DNA from: Corinectria fuckeliana
Lineage: Eukaryota; Ascomycota; Sordariomycetes; Hypocreales; Nectriaceae
Reading direction: 5' to 3'
DNA: 64,000 bases
Assembly (NCBI GenBank): GCA_019137255.1
Contig: WPDH01000027.1
Span: 248,001-312,000, forward strand
The position numbers and the translations under genes were made by a program. Shown here piece after piece: positions 45,678 through 55,313 of this stretch; positions within the stretch are counted from its first letter, which is position 1, and each line of letters opens with the position of its first letter. A model generated the notes under the pieces. The model made no database searches and was not told where the DNA came from. It worked only from the letters and a program-made list of their open reading frames with translations.

Positions 45678-46953
45678 ATGTCGGTCCCTCAGGATATCCC
45701 CTCCAACGGAAGCGACCTTCTCGACCCCATGGACCAGCTCCGCATGGAGGACCGTCTCGGCCCTGATGGCGAACCCGCCCCTAAGACGGACGAGGAGTAT
45801 GCCCAGGCTCAACTGACCCTCCGCGCCATTGTGTCTTCCAAGGAGGCCGGTGTCATCATTGGCAAGGGCGGCAAGAACGTCGCTGACCTCAGAGATGAGA
45901 CCGGTGTCAAGGCTGGCGTCAGCAAGGTGGTACAGGGCGTCCACGACCGCGTCTTGACCATCACCGGTGGCTGCGATGCCATCTCTCGCGCCTACGCCAT
46001 CGTCGCTCGTGCTCTCCTTGAGGGCGCTCCTTCCATGGGCATGGGAGGCGTTGTTCAGAGCAACGGCACCCATCGTACGTCCCATTGACATTGTTCCCTA
46101 ACCTTGCACTCCTCCCGAATCCACTAACCATGCCCACGTAGCTATCAAGCTACTCATCTCGCATAACCAGATGGGTACCATCATCGGAAGGCAAGGTCTG
46201 AAGATCAAGCACATCCAGGATGCCTCGGGCGTTCGCATGGTTGCACAGAAGGAGATGCTCCCTCAATCCACCGAAAGGATAGTCGAGGTTCAGGGCACTC
46301 CCGAGGGTATTCAGCGAGCCATCTGGGAAATCTGCAAGTGCTTGGTTGATGACTGGCAGCGCGGCACCGGGACTGTCCTCTACAACCCTGTTGTCCGCAC
46401 CCAGCCCGCCACCACCACCGGAAGCGTTGGTGGCAGCAGTACCGGCGGTGTGGGATACAGCGCAAATTCAGGGGGCAGAGGCGAATTTGGTAGCCCTCGC
46501 GTGATGCGAACAGGCAATGGTGCCGACTTCAGCAACAACGGAAACACACGGCCCTACAATCGCCGTTCTGATTCCGACGCAGCTATTCGGGGTCCCCCCA
46601 CCCACGACGAGAACGGCGAGGAGATCCAGACACAAAACATCAGCATCCCCGCCGACATGGTGGGCTGCATCATCGGACGTGCTGGCAGCAAGATCAGCGA
46701 GATTCGCAAGACTTCGGGCGCCCGCATTTCCATTGCCAAGGCAAGTAACAGCTGTACCCTTTGAAAGTAAAACCCTCGATAACCACGGCCACCTAACACA
46801 CGCGTTACCCTCTAGGCACCTCACGACGAGACCGGCGAGCGTATGTTCACTATCATGGGCACTGCCAAAGCCAACGAGTCGGCGCTGTTCCTTCTATACG
46901 AGAACCTGGAGGCTGAGAAGATGCGCCGAAGCCAGATCCAGGAAACCGAGTAG
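45678..46953 (+). CDS. Triple-KH RNA-binding protein, Rnc1/Hek2 (PCBP/hnRNP K) type
   Basis: Three exons, 45678-46074, 46142-46740 and 46816-46953, give 377 aa. Intron 1 is GTACGT...TAG. Intron 2 starts with GC (GCAAGT) and ends TAG. The only GT alternative one codon later breaks the frame. Three KH domains carry intact GxxG loops: IIGKGGKNV (loop 62-65), IIGRQGLKI (148-151) and IIGRAGSKI (311-314). A Gly/Ser/Asn-rich linker separates KH2 and KH3. The arrangement, two KH close together plus one C-terminal, is that of poly(C)-binding proteins and of S. pombe Rnc1 and yeast Hek2. Those proteins bind single-stranded pyrimidine-rich RNA and control mRNA stability, localisation or translation. Targets here are unknown. 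Confidence 0.92.
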
Positions 46954-48308
46954 GCGCTTCCTACTCCACCTGGCACTCACGTTGAGTTTTGCACGCTTCT
47001 GTCTCTCCGAGGACGATATCAGACGACACAAAGACGAGCACCCCATTTCCCCACTCCGCTAAACCGCATTACCTCAACGCCGTTCTCTTTCCTGTGTGTT
47101 CTCCTTCTCATTCCTATCACAAAAACAACATCGCTGGCGCAACCTGCAAACGACCCTCACCTGCGGGTCATCGCATCCCTCGCTGCCCTGCTTCTTTACA
47201 TCGCCTCATCAACCCCCCCCCCAATTTGACCGAATTTCCCCCTTTTGGTAGCGGTGCGATTAATCGCTATTATTGTCGCGTGGCATACCGTCTGTATCAA
47301 ATTCTCTCGACCGAACTCTCGCGGCACCCTCCTTCTCATGACAGGGCTACAGTTTCATGGCTCCGCGACATGAGATAGTACTCTTTCTAACGACTGATGG
47401 CACCATTTCGGATTGGACCGAGATGGCTGGGGCTTAATGACCAAAAAATTTTACCAAAAGAGCTGGTAGTGCTCTAGACGGCGCATTCTGTTCAGGGGTC
47501 TAGAAGGGCGCATGCCGGTCTTCTGCCTTGAAACTCCTCCTCAACCGTTGCGACACGTTCCCTTCACATTCTCCTCGCGCAACTGGTTTTACCTGACACA
47601 ATCGGGATTCGACACCGTCACGCGACGTGCGCCTACCGACATTGCCGCTCACATAATCCCGAATCACGTATCGCTCTAACATACCCCGTCCCCCCCTTAT
47701 TCTCAACGCTCATCTCACCCCTCTGAAGCTTGTTCTTTGCCTCTTCACGCCCATGCTCCCGCGATATCATATCCGGATTTCGGAATAGGATGTCTAGCTG
47801 GGGGTGTATCTAGTTTGGAGCGATGAGCCATAAAATAAAAACTATCTGGGCATATATCAGTTGCCAAGTTCCAGTGACGGTGCGCTTGTTGGTGTAAAAA
47901 CCTTCAAGATGTTCTTCTTGTAGCTTGTAGCCATGAGAGAATGTGTGAGACGACGTGTTCATAAAAAAATCCCATGTACGAAATAGACGAGGCTGTAACA
48001 CCACTATGGCCACGTGTGCGCCACAGTGGGACCATTAGGACCCTTACGGGCTGTGGCGTGTTCGGTGGGGGACATCCCGTTGGCTAATTAGCTCCTCAGC
48101 CTTCTGGGTCTTGAAGCCAACTGTCAAGTTTCATGATGGCAACGCAACGGTAATAAACGAAACGTGTTTGGGTGCTGTCTTCTTTCCTTCGCTACCTTTC
48201 TTGTCGCTCGCTTCGGGTAATCAAGCGCCCACTCTTCGGCCACGTTTGTCAAGTTGCGAACCTTTTTTTTTGCATATTGTATTCCTAGCTCCTTTCCCAT
48301 TAGACACG
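46954..48308. other. 3' region of the KH gene and promoter of HUT1
   Basis: 1.35 kb with no gene. The first part is probably a long 3' UTR of the KH gene. The last 300 bp hold an inverted repeat around a CACGTG box and a CT-rich leader before 48309. Confidence 0.5.
48001..48029. promoter_or_regulatory. Inverted repeat enclosing CACGTG
   Basis: CCACTATGGC (48001-48010) and GCCACAGTGG (48020-48029) are inverted copies with one mismatch. The nine bases between them begin with CACGTG (48011-48016), the classic bHLH box. It lies about 280-310 bp before the HUT1 ATG. A binding role is inferred. Confidence 0.4.
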
Positions 48309-49666
48309 ATGGCCCGAACAAAGCAAAGGGCCGTGAAGCGCGAGGCCTCATCCGAGTACTTCAACAAGACCACAGCGACCTGGGAGGGTCCCAATGGCCG
48401 CCGCGAGAAGGAGACCAATGGCCGCGCGGTGATGACGAGCAAGGCGGATGCGGCGCCCGAGAAGCCTGACGCAGGCGTCGTCCAGCTCGTCGTCGCTGTG
48501 GCTGGCATCTACGCTTCGTTGTAAGTTTTCCCCGACGATTGGGGGTCCGTCGCAGGACATGGAATGCTGACGGCCGCGACAGCCTCACGTGGGCGTACCT
48601 CCAGGAGAAGCTCACGACGACGCCGTACGGACCGGCCGACGCGCCCGAGGTGTGGCACTTCCCCGTCTTCCTCAACACCATCCAGTCCGTCTTCGCGGCG
48701 GGCGTCGGCGCCGTGTACCTCGTGGCGTCGACGCCCGCGGGCGCCAGCGTCGCCCCCATCATCCCGTCGCGGCGCATCCTCGCGCCCCTCGCCCTCGTCG
48801 CCGTCACCAGCAGCCTGGCCAGCCCGTTCGGCTACGCCAGCCTCGCCCACCTCGACTACATCACCTTCCTGCTCGCCAAGAGCTGCAAGCTGCTGCCCGT
48901 CATGTTCCTGCACATCACGCTCTTCCGCCGCCGCTACCCGCTGTACAAGTACCTCGTCGTCGCCGCCGTCACCCTCGGCGTCGCCGTCTTCACGCTGCAC
49001 TCAGGCAAGAAGAGCAAGAAGGCCGCCGTCGACAACGCCAGCACCAGCGCAGCCTGGGGCCTGCTGCTGCTGGGCATCAACCTGCTCTTCGACGGCCTGA
49101 CTAACAGCACCCAGGACTACATCTTCCAGACGTTCCGCCCCTACTCGGGCCCCCAGATGATGTGCGCCAACAACATGATGGGCACCCTCGCCACCGGCGC
49201 CTACCTCCTCGTGAGCCCCTGGCTCGGCGCCACGGGGCTCGGTGACTGGCTGGGCATGGACGTCGCCGGCAACGCGGGCGAGCTGACGGCCGCGCTGGAC
49301 TTTATGAGCCGGTACCCGGCCGTGTGGAAGGACGTCCTAGGCTTCGCGGCGTGCGGCGCCGTAGGCCAGGTCTTCATCTGTAAGTCTTCTTCAGGCGTGC
49401 CATGTCCGTCTCGTAATCGCAACATGCTCACCCTTCTCGCAGTCTACACCCTCTCCACCTTCTCCTCGGTGCTCCTCGTCACCGTCACCGTCACCCGCAA
49501 GATGTTCACTATGATCCTCTCCGTCCTCGCCTTCGGCCATCGCCTTACCCACATGCAGTGGCTCGGCGTCGCCCTCGTTTTCGGCGGCATCGGCGTCGAG
49601 GCTGGCATCGCGCGCCAGGAGAAGATTGCCAAGGAGGCGGCCAAGAGCGAGAGAAAGGATCTATAG
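48309..49666 (+). CDS. HUT1: ER UDP-galactose/UDP-glucose transporter homolog (SLC35B1 family)
   Basis: Three exons, 48309-48520, 48583-49379 and 49443-49666, give 410 aa. Introns are GTAAGT...CAG types with CTGAC-like branches. It is a multi-pass protein with about 8-10 hydrophobic helices and a long hydrophilic N-terminus. Family text includes FLTWAYLQEKLTTTPYG after the first splice, LDYITFLLAKSCKLLPVM, LFDGLTNSTQDYIF, and VTVTRKMFTMILSVLAFGHRL near the end. HUT1 proteins import UDP-sugars into the ER lumen and support glycosylation and quality control. The tail ends ERKDL, with Lys at -3 and Arg at -4, which could serve as a dilysine-like ER retrieval signal. It converges with the phosphatase gene. 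Confidence 0.93.
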
Positions 49667-50606
49667 GCGCCAACGATACAGCCAAAAAAAAAAAAAAAAA
49701 AGGTNNAGGGGGGGGGGGGTGTTGAAGAAATGTAACATTAGAGAGGCTGTATACAGGAAAGGCGTTGCGTTCGCATCTACATACATTATCTTTGTTCACG
49801 GAAAAAAACTCAGCGAATCAACTTCGATATTAACGTAAGACTTGTTGGAATGTAAATACACAAACAAGTCTTGACTGTAATTGAGCATCTCATTGATTTC
49901 ATTTGGGTGATTCTCGAATCACTACCTCAAGCCTAATCTCCTACCCTGGGGAAAAGAACCCCTTTGCTTCCAAAAACTCCCTGCTATAACCCAAGATAGC
50001 AGTGCCATTGCCCGTTTGGCATTCGCTTTCCTTGCCTCCCCCTGCAGTCCACTATCCCCCCTCGCCGTCTGAATCAAAAGTGAGCTGCTCCCCGAGCTGC
50101 TCAGACGCCACTCCATTTTATAGTCCAAGTGCGACACGAACCAAGCAAGACAAATAGAAAAAAAAGAAAAGTGAAAGACGTGTCACCGTCTAAATTACAC
50201 TAGCTGGGCCAGCACGTCGCCGGCTCCATGTCTGCGCCATTCGGCACCGCACACTGTGCTTCGCCGGTAAGGAAACGATGGTAGACGGCCTATGCCGAGT
50301 ATAAACGATTGGTATGATGGTGGTAACAAAAGAACTTTGGTTGAAAACGTATCGTCGTACGTCAATGTTTCGAGATCGTCCAGGCTTAGGTGGCGGCCGG
50401 ATGGTGCACAAGCAGTAGGCCCTCCCTCCATGTAGCTATAACGCCCTGAAAATGCCGTGTGAAAAGTGTCGTCGAAATAGCGATGGGCTATGCGACAAGT
50501 AAAATGCGCTCGTCAGATACTAAAACAGGAGAGTCGGTATCGAGGTCTCCGCAAAGATATAGGTCAGACGGGCTACGAAGCGCCGCGCATATTCGGAGTC
50601 TCCGCG
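49667..50606. other. Convergent 3' region with an assembly ambiguity
   Basis: 940 bp between HUT1 (plus) and the phosphatase (minus), with no gene. It contains a poly-A run, two undetermined bases and a poly-G run. Confidence 0.6.
49684..49719. repeat. Poly-A(18), NN, poly-G(12)
   Basis: A run 49684-49701, NN at 49705-49706, G run 49708-49719. The Ns mark an unresolved base call between two homopolymers, so lengths here are unreliable. Confidence 0.9.
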
Positions 50607-53084
50607 CTATAATAAGTCGTCGATCGAGCGCACGATTGGTGCTTCTCCCATTGTGGGGGGGCTTCGAGGATCCGACACAACCTGAGGTCCCCCAAACGAT
50701 GAGAACGGGTCTCGGGGAAACATGCCGGCGCGAGGAGAGAAAAGGCCACCCTCGCCTGGTGTTGGAGGGCACTCAACGAATCGCATGCTGGGAACGTCGG
50801 GGAAAGCGTGTAGTGGGTTTTTTGTCATCTTTTCAACCCGTGGAGACATAAGGGCATCGTCCTCGTCGGGATATCCACCAGGTATGGAAATTATCCTTTC
50901 AACGGGCTTGTCGTCGAGTGGTCTCGGTTTGGTCATAAGTTGGTCGCTAAATCGGGGATATGATAGGGTCGAAAACCCGAAAGTTCCAGGGGAGGAAAAT
51001 CCGGGAGATGGAGGAGGCTTAGACCATGGGTTCGAAGCAGAGGCTGATGCCAGAGTAGGAGCTGGTGCCAGGGGCGAAGCCGGCGCCAGGCTTGGAGCAG
51101 GAGCCAGGCTTGAGGGACGTCTACCTTGGCCCGACTTGGGTCTCGCAGGCAAATCGGCCAGCCTGAAGGGAGCCAAATGCTCCTCGGTTTTCTGCTTAGC
51201 TTCCTCTGCCCACGTGTAACTGAGAGGCGCTGAGGCGGGACCTAAAGAGACTGGCTCAGGACCAGGGGTGGAGTTCCCTCGAAGTCGATTAGGGGATTGT
51301 CCAGGGCTATCCTGCTTAGACCGATCGCTTTTATCGGGTAGAGGTGCAGTTTTCGGCTCTTTGTGATTCATAGCGATGCCATCGGCGGAGAGTGTCAGGC
51401 GATGCTTGGTCGGGCTGCGCCCAACACGAGGTCGATACGAAAATGACGTAGATCGCTTCTGCGTCACCTGCTTCTGGAAATCCTGAAGTGAGTACATGAG
51501 CTTCATGTTTGGGCTGATCCATTTGCTTTTGCCCTGTGCAGCATGATACGCATCGTTCACCGTCAAGGACGGGTTTTGATACATGCCGTATGCGATGATG
51601 AGACTGGCGGACCGGCTAGCGCCTTGTTGGCAATGGATAAGTACCTTCTTGCCCTCCTTGGTCCGGTTCTCAACAGTCTCGCACAGGTTCATCAGATCCG
51701 GTGCGATATCTGTGTTATGGTCCCAGGGAATGTGGATATATTCCGGGTCTTTGAAAGAGACTGCTTTCGGTGTGGTCGGCGTCTCCACTGAGAAGTCTTC
51801 GGCAGGAGGGTACTCAAAGGCCGTTGCGAAGCTGGCGGTAGACATGCCGGTGTCAGGGACGGGACTATCCTCCTCGGGGGAGGACCGTCGGAACTGGCTG
51901 AATCCTGACTGGCGTTCTTGGGCTGCCTTGCGAATTTCAAAAGGATTGCTAACCTCGCGAGCGACATTAATGACAACATCGAAGCGAGATGCCTCCTCCG
52001 CGGTGGGTTCCAAGTAAAGAAAAACGTCGTCACCGTAGATGGCAATGGGCCCGTCGGGGTAGCCTGGAGTCTTCATATCCTCGTTGTTTTCGTTCTCCTG
52101 AAACGGCTCCAACTCTGACCGGTTGGCCATTTGAGGCTTGATGGGCGACTCCTCCTCAGTAATCGCAGTGTCAAACGACAGCTTCATGCTAGACTTCATC
52201 GGTCGAAGAACCTCCGACAGACCCGACTCGTTGCGCTTCAAGACCTTGGGGAAAGTCATGCCGCCTGATGGGCCGAATGTCGATGACTGCAGGCCTGACA
52301 ACATGTGAGGCGACGAGGTAGAGTGTTTGAGAGCACGACGCGCCAACATTGGGGGCATTGCCGGTGACGAGGGGACCTCGAGCGTAGTTCTAGCGATGAA
52401 GTCGGTTGTGTTCGTCTTGAGGCTCAGCTGGCTGGGTTTTCGCTTCATGGCGGGAATCATGGGCTTGATGAAAACTGGAGAGGCAGGTTCCGACACCAAT
52501 GAGAGCGTCGTCGTTGTTGAAGCTGCGAAAGGTGGCTGAATAGAGAGACCCTTCATGTTCCGGCCTCGGCGCGGCGAGGGTGAGGTCATTGGCCGCTGCA
52601 GGCGAGGGGGCTCTGCCAAACTGACGTTGTTGCTCATGGTGGTAGTATTATTGTTGGAGACGTTTCCAAAAGTGGTGGCGGGGAAGCTGTTGAGGGGGAT
52701 GAGATTGATGGGGGAGTCTGGAGACGATGATGGAGAAGGGTCTGAGAGAGACGAGGAGTCAGTTGTGGAGAGTGTTGTCGTGGGGGAAGAGTCGGCCGAC
52801 TCAGAGGTCTGGGTAGAGATGCTATCGTGGTGCTTGTGTGTAGGATCCGTTGGAATCCTGGATGCACGGAAAGAGTGCTGGTGGGCAGGATTCATAAGGC
52901 TGGGTGCCTTTGATCCCATGTCGGCAAACTTGGGGTCCACGAGTGTGACTGTTTCTTGGTCGGCCATGGTTTCAGCATCGAGATCAAATACGGTCATGAA
53001 AGACGGTATTTGATCCTCGTACACTCTCCGGTCGGTTGCTAAAGGCATGGCGAGGGGACGCGGCACGGAGGTGTATGTGGTCAT
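50607..53084 (-). CDS. Dual-specificity protein phosphatase, MAPK phosphatase-like (Msg5 type)
   Basis: Single exon of 825 aa on the minus strand. The catalytic domain lies at about 375-550. It opens with GPIAIYGDDVFLYLEP and FDVVINVAREV, then YIHIPWDHNTDI, and the signature VLIHCQQGASRSAS with nucleophile Cys485 and Arg491 (HCx5R). It ends with ISPNMKLMYSLQDFQKQV. About 370 disordered Ser/Thr/Pro-rich residues come before it and about 275 after, more than usual for the family. A basic-hydrophobic stretch MKRKPSQLSLK upstream resembles a MAPK docking motif. Yeast Msg5 and fission yeast Pmp1 are enzymes of this class that switch off MAP kinases of the cell-wall and mating pathways. The MAPK target here is inferred. 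Confidence 0.9.
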   Translation of the reverse strand: MTTYTSVPRPLAMPLATDRRVYEDQIPSFMTVFDLDAETMADQETVTLVDPKFADMGSKAPSLMNPAHQHSFRASRIPTDPTHKHHDSISTQTSESADSSPTTTLSTTDSSSLSDPSPSSSPDSPINLIPLNSFPATTFGNVSNNNTTTMSNNVSLAEPPRLQRPMTSPSPRRGRNMKGLSIQPPFAASTTTTLSLVSEPASPVFIKPMIPAMKRKPSQLSLKTNTTDFIARTTLEVPSSPAMPPMLARRALKHSTSSPHMLSGLQSSTFGPSGGMTFPKVLKRNESGLSEVLRPMKSSMKLSFDTAITEEESPIKPQMANRSELEPFQENENNEDMKTPGYPDGPIAIYGDDVFLYLEPTAEEASRFDVVINVAREVSNPFEIRKAAQERQSGFSQFRRSSPEEDSPVPDTGMSTASFATAFEYPPAEDFSVETPTTPKAVSFKDPEYIHIPWDHNTDIAPDLMNLCETVENRTKEGKKVLIHCQQGASRSASLIIAYGMYQNPSLTVNDAYHAAQGKSKWISPNMKLMYSLQDFQKQVTQKRSTSFSYRPRVGRSPTKHRLTLSADGIAMNHKEPKTAPLPDKSDRSKQDSPGQSPNRLRGNSTPGPEPVSLGPASAPLSYTWAEEAKQKTEEHLAPFRLADLPARPKSGQGRRPSSLAPAPSLAPASPLAPAPTLASASASNPWSKPPPSPGFSSPGTFGFSTLSYPRFSDQLMTKPRPLDDKPVERIISIPGGYPDEDDALMSPRVEKMTKNPLHAFPDVPSMRFVECPPTPGEGGLFSPRAGMFPRDPFSSFGGPQVVSDPRSPPTMGEAPIVRSIDDLL

Positions 53085-53704
53085 GAAGGAATATGTGTGG
53101 TGCTGCTCCCGATGGTGCAGTCGCTGAATTTCTTCGTTTCTCTCGGTTGAGCACGGTACTTTCCGCCGGGGACAGTATCGTTTGAATTATAATTGTATGT
53201 TCGAGAAGTGACGGGAGGTATTCGAACCGAGGGGGAAAGAGTGGCTTCGCGGATGATGATCCGATCGAGAATGTATTCGTGTGGGTGGACAGCGCAGCTG
53301 AATCCTGTCACTGGGGTACGTGAGGATGGTGTCGATTGAAACGAGCACCGGGGAATCCCTGGAAGATCCGTGGTCGTGATGCGAAAAAGAGAAGGGAGCC
53401 TCGCTCAGGGCGAAAAGGGCGGTTCTTGTTAGGGGAAGAATGACGGGATGCGACGAGAAACAGGCGAGGAAACTATTGTCGTCGGGCCGAGACTCTGGCA
53501 GGGAGGAACAAGGACGGGGCCCAAAAACGAGGTGAGACAAAGAATCGGCGCCTCGGAAAGACCATGCGAAGGAGAGCGGTTGCGGGACTGGAAGTGGCGC
53601 CGTTAAACGACGGGATCATGATTCCCTTGGGGAGATCGACTCTTGGGGAGGTTTGGGCGTCGAGCAAAGGAAGAAGGGAGGAAGTGGATGGAGAAGAGTG
53701 AGTT

Positions 53705-53734
53705 GAGAACGAGAATGAGAATGAGAATGAGAAC
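53705..53734. repeat. (GAGAAT)n microsatellite
   Basis: About four to five GAGAAC/GAGAAT units, continuing into GAGGAA repeats, upstream of the phosphatase gene. Confidence 0.8.
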
Positions 53735-54272
53735 GAGGAAGAGGAAGAGAGGAGGAAGAGAGAAGACGAACGAGGGCGTTCTGGGATTAGATTGAGTTTG
53801 GCTGGTAACAGCCCGGACAGGGCAGGATAAAACAGGCGCTGGGGGTGGTGGGTAGGCGGTAGGCGGGCGGCAGGTAGGTACCTACATATCTACAGAAGGT
53901 AAGGTAGGCACTGAAACTTGGGCCACTGGGCTTGATGGGAAACTGAGGTGGGAGTGAGGTGGGAATGAGTGGTGGTGGGTACCTCGCACTTGGGGGGGTG
54001 GAGGCGCGCTTCGCTGTGCTGTAGGCGGACGTTTACTGTGCGATTGTGTGGATGGATGTACTATCTATGTACGTACATAGGCCCGCGGGGTGGGCCACCA
54101 GAACCCCGAACGAGTCGAACCCATTCACTTTGAAGCGCTGAGCTGCCGACCCAGTACCTATCTAGGTACCTAGTAGCCAGCCAACGGCACCCAAACCCCC
54201 CAACCTAAGCCAACTGCATCCAGCGATTTCAGCGGCAGCCCAGCAAGCAACGGCAGCTGGGGCAGCGCGGCG

Positions 54273-54300
54273 AAGCAAAGCAAAGCAAAGCGAAGCAAAG
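54273..54300. repeat. (AAGCA)n microsatellite
   Basis: Five to six AAGCA units, one with a G substitution. Confidence 0.8.
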
Positions 54301-55293
54301 GAGGGATGGCCCAGATTCAAACCCCTGGACCCGGAGCTAAACGACAAGACTCCTACGTAGTAGCTTACTACCTACATAGTACGTAGTAGACTCCCAGACT
54401 TCGCACTTGATGGAGACAGAACTGTTCCCAGCCCGGCGAGCCGAGAAGGAGGGATACAGTGCTTTGCCTTCTTGGCCTGTCATTGGGCCAGTAGAAGTGA
54501 ACAGAAGACACAACCAGCCAACTGGAGGAGGAGAATATGGATGAATGGAACTTGGAGACTGGGAAGACTGAAGGCGAAGGAGGAGCGAAGGAGGACCCAG
54601 TTTCTTCCCTCGACGCAGCGCTACGAGGGACCACTCACAGCCCCCTGCTTCCCTTCCCGGTTAGGCCATCTGCGGCCCTCAGTGCCTCCGCTGCGTCGCG
54701 CGTCGCCCTCACTGGCCAGCGGCGGGCAGGGATGAGGTGCGAAACAAGCCGGGGGTGCTAAATATAGACTACGCGCAGCATGGTAGGCGCTTACTCCTAG
54801 CCAATCACGGTGTGGTGACCAAATTTGGGCTTCGGAATTGCAGGGGCCGGCGGACAGGGTTGGAGGGTTGGAGGGTTTAAATTTAACACTCCGGCGAGTA
54901 CTCCGTACTCCGTCTGCAGATGCAACAACAGCACGCACTGTGCGATGTCGCCCACTTTGTCGTTGTCGATGAGATGGGGTTTTTCCTTAAGTGACAGATA
55001 TCCGAGAGCGAGCGATTGATCGGGCCAAGAAGGTTGCCGGGCGAGCAAGTCGGTCTATTTCTCTTCAGACAGGATATCAACGCTTCCGACAGGGTTGCTA
55101 CTGATGCTGGCAGTGAGGCGCAAGCCATGCATGGTCTACTCCCCAGGCTGACGAAAGGGTCTCTCGATCACTTCACCAACTCTTCCAAACTTCATCGGCA
55201 GACGAACACCGACAAAGATCGCCACATCCTTGACAAAACGGTTGCCGGGCGCCGCTCTGCCAGCAGCCAAAAACTTGCACCCAGAACAGACCC

Positions 55294-55313
55294 GACCAGA
55301 CCAGACCAGACCA
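55294..55313. repeat. (GACCA)4 microsatellite
   Basis: Four exact GACCA units. Confidence 0.85.
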
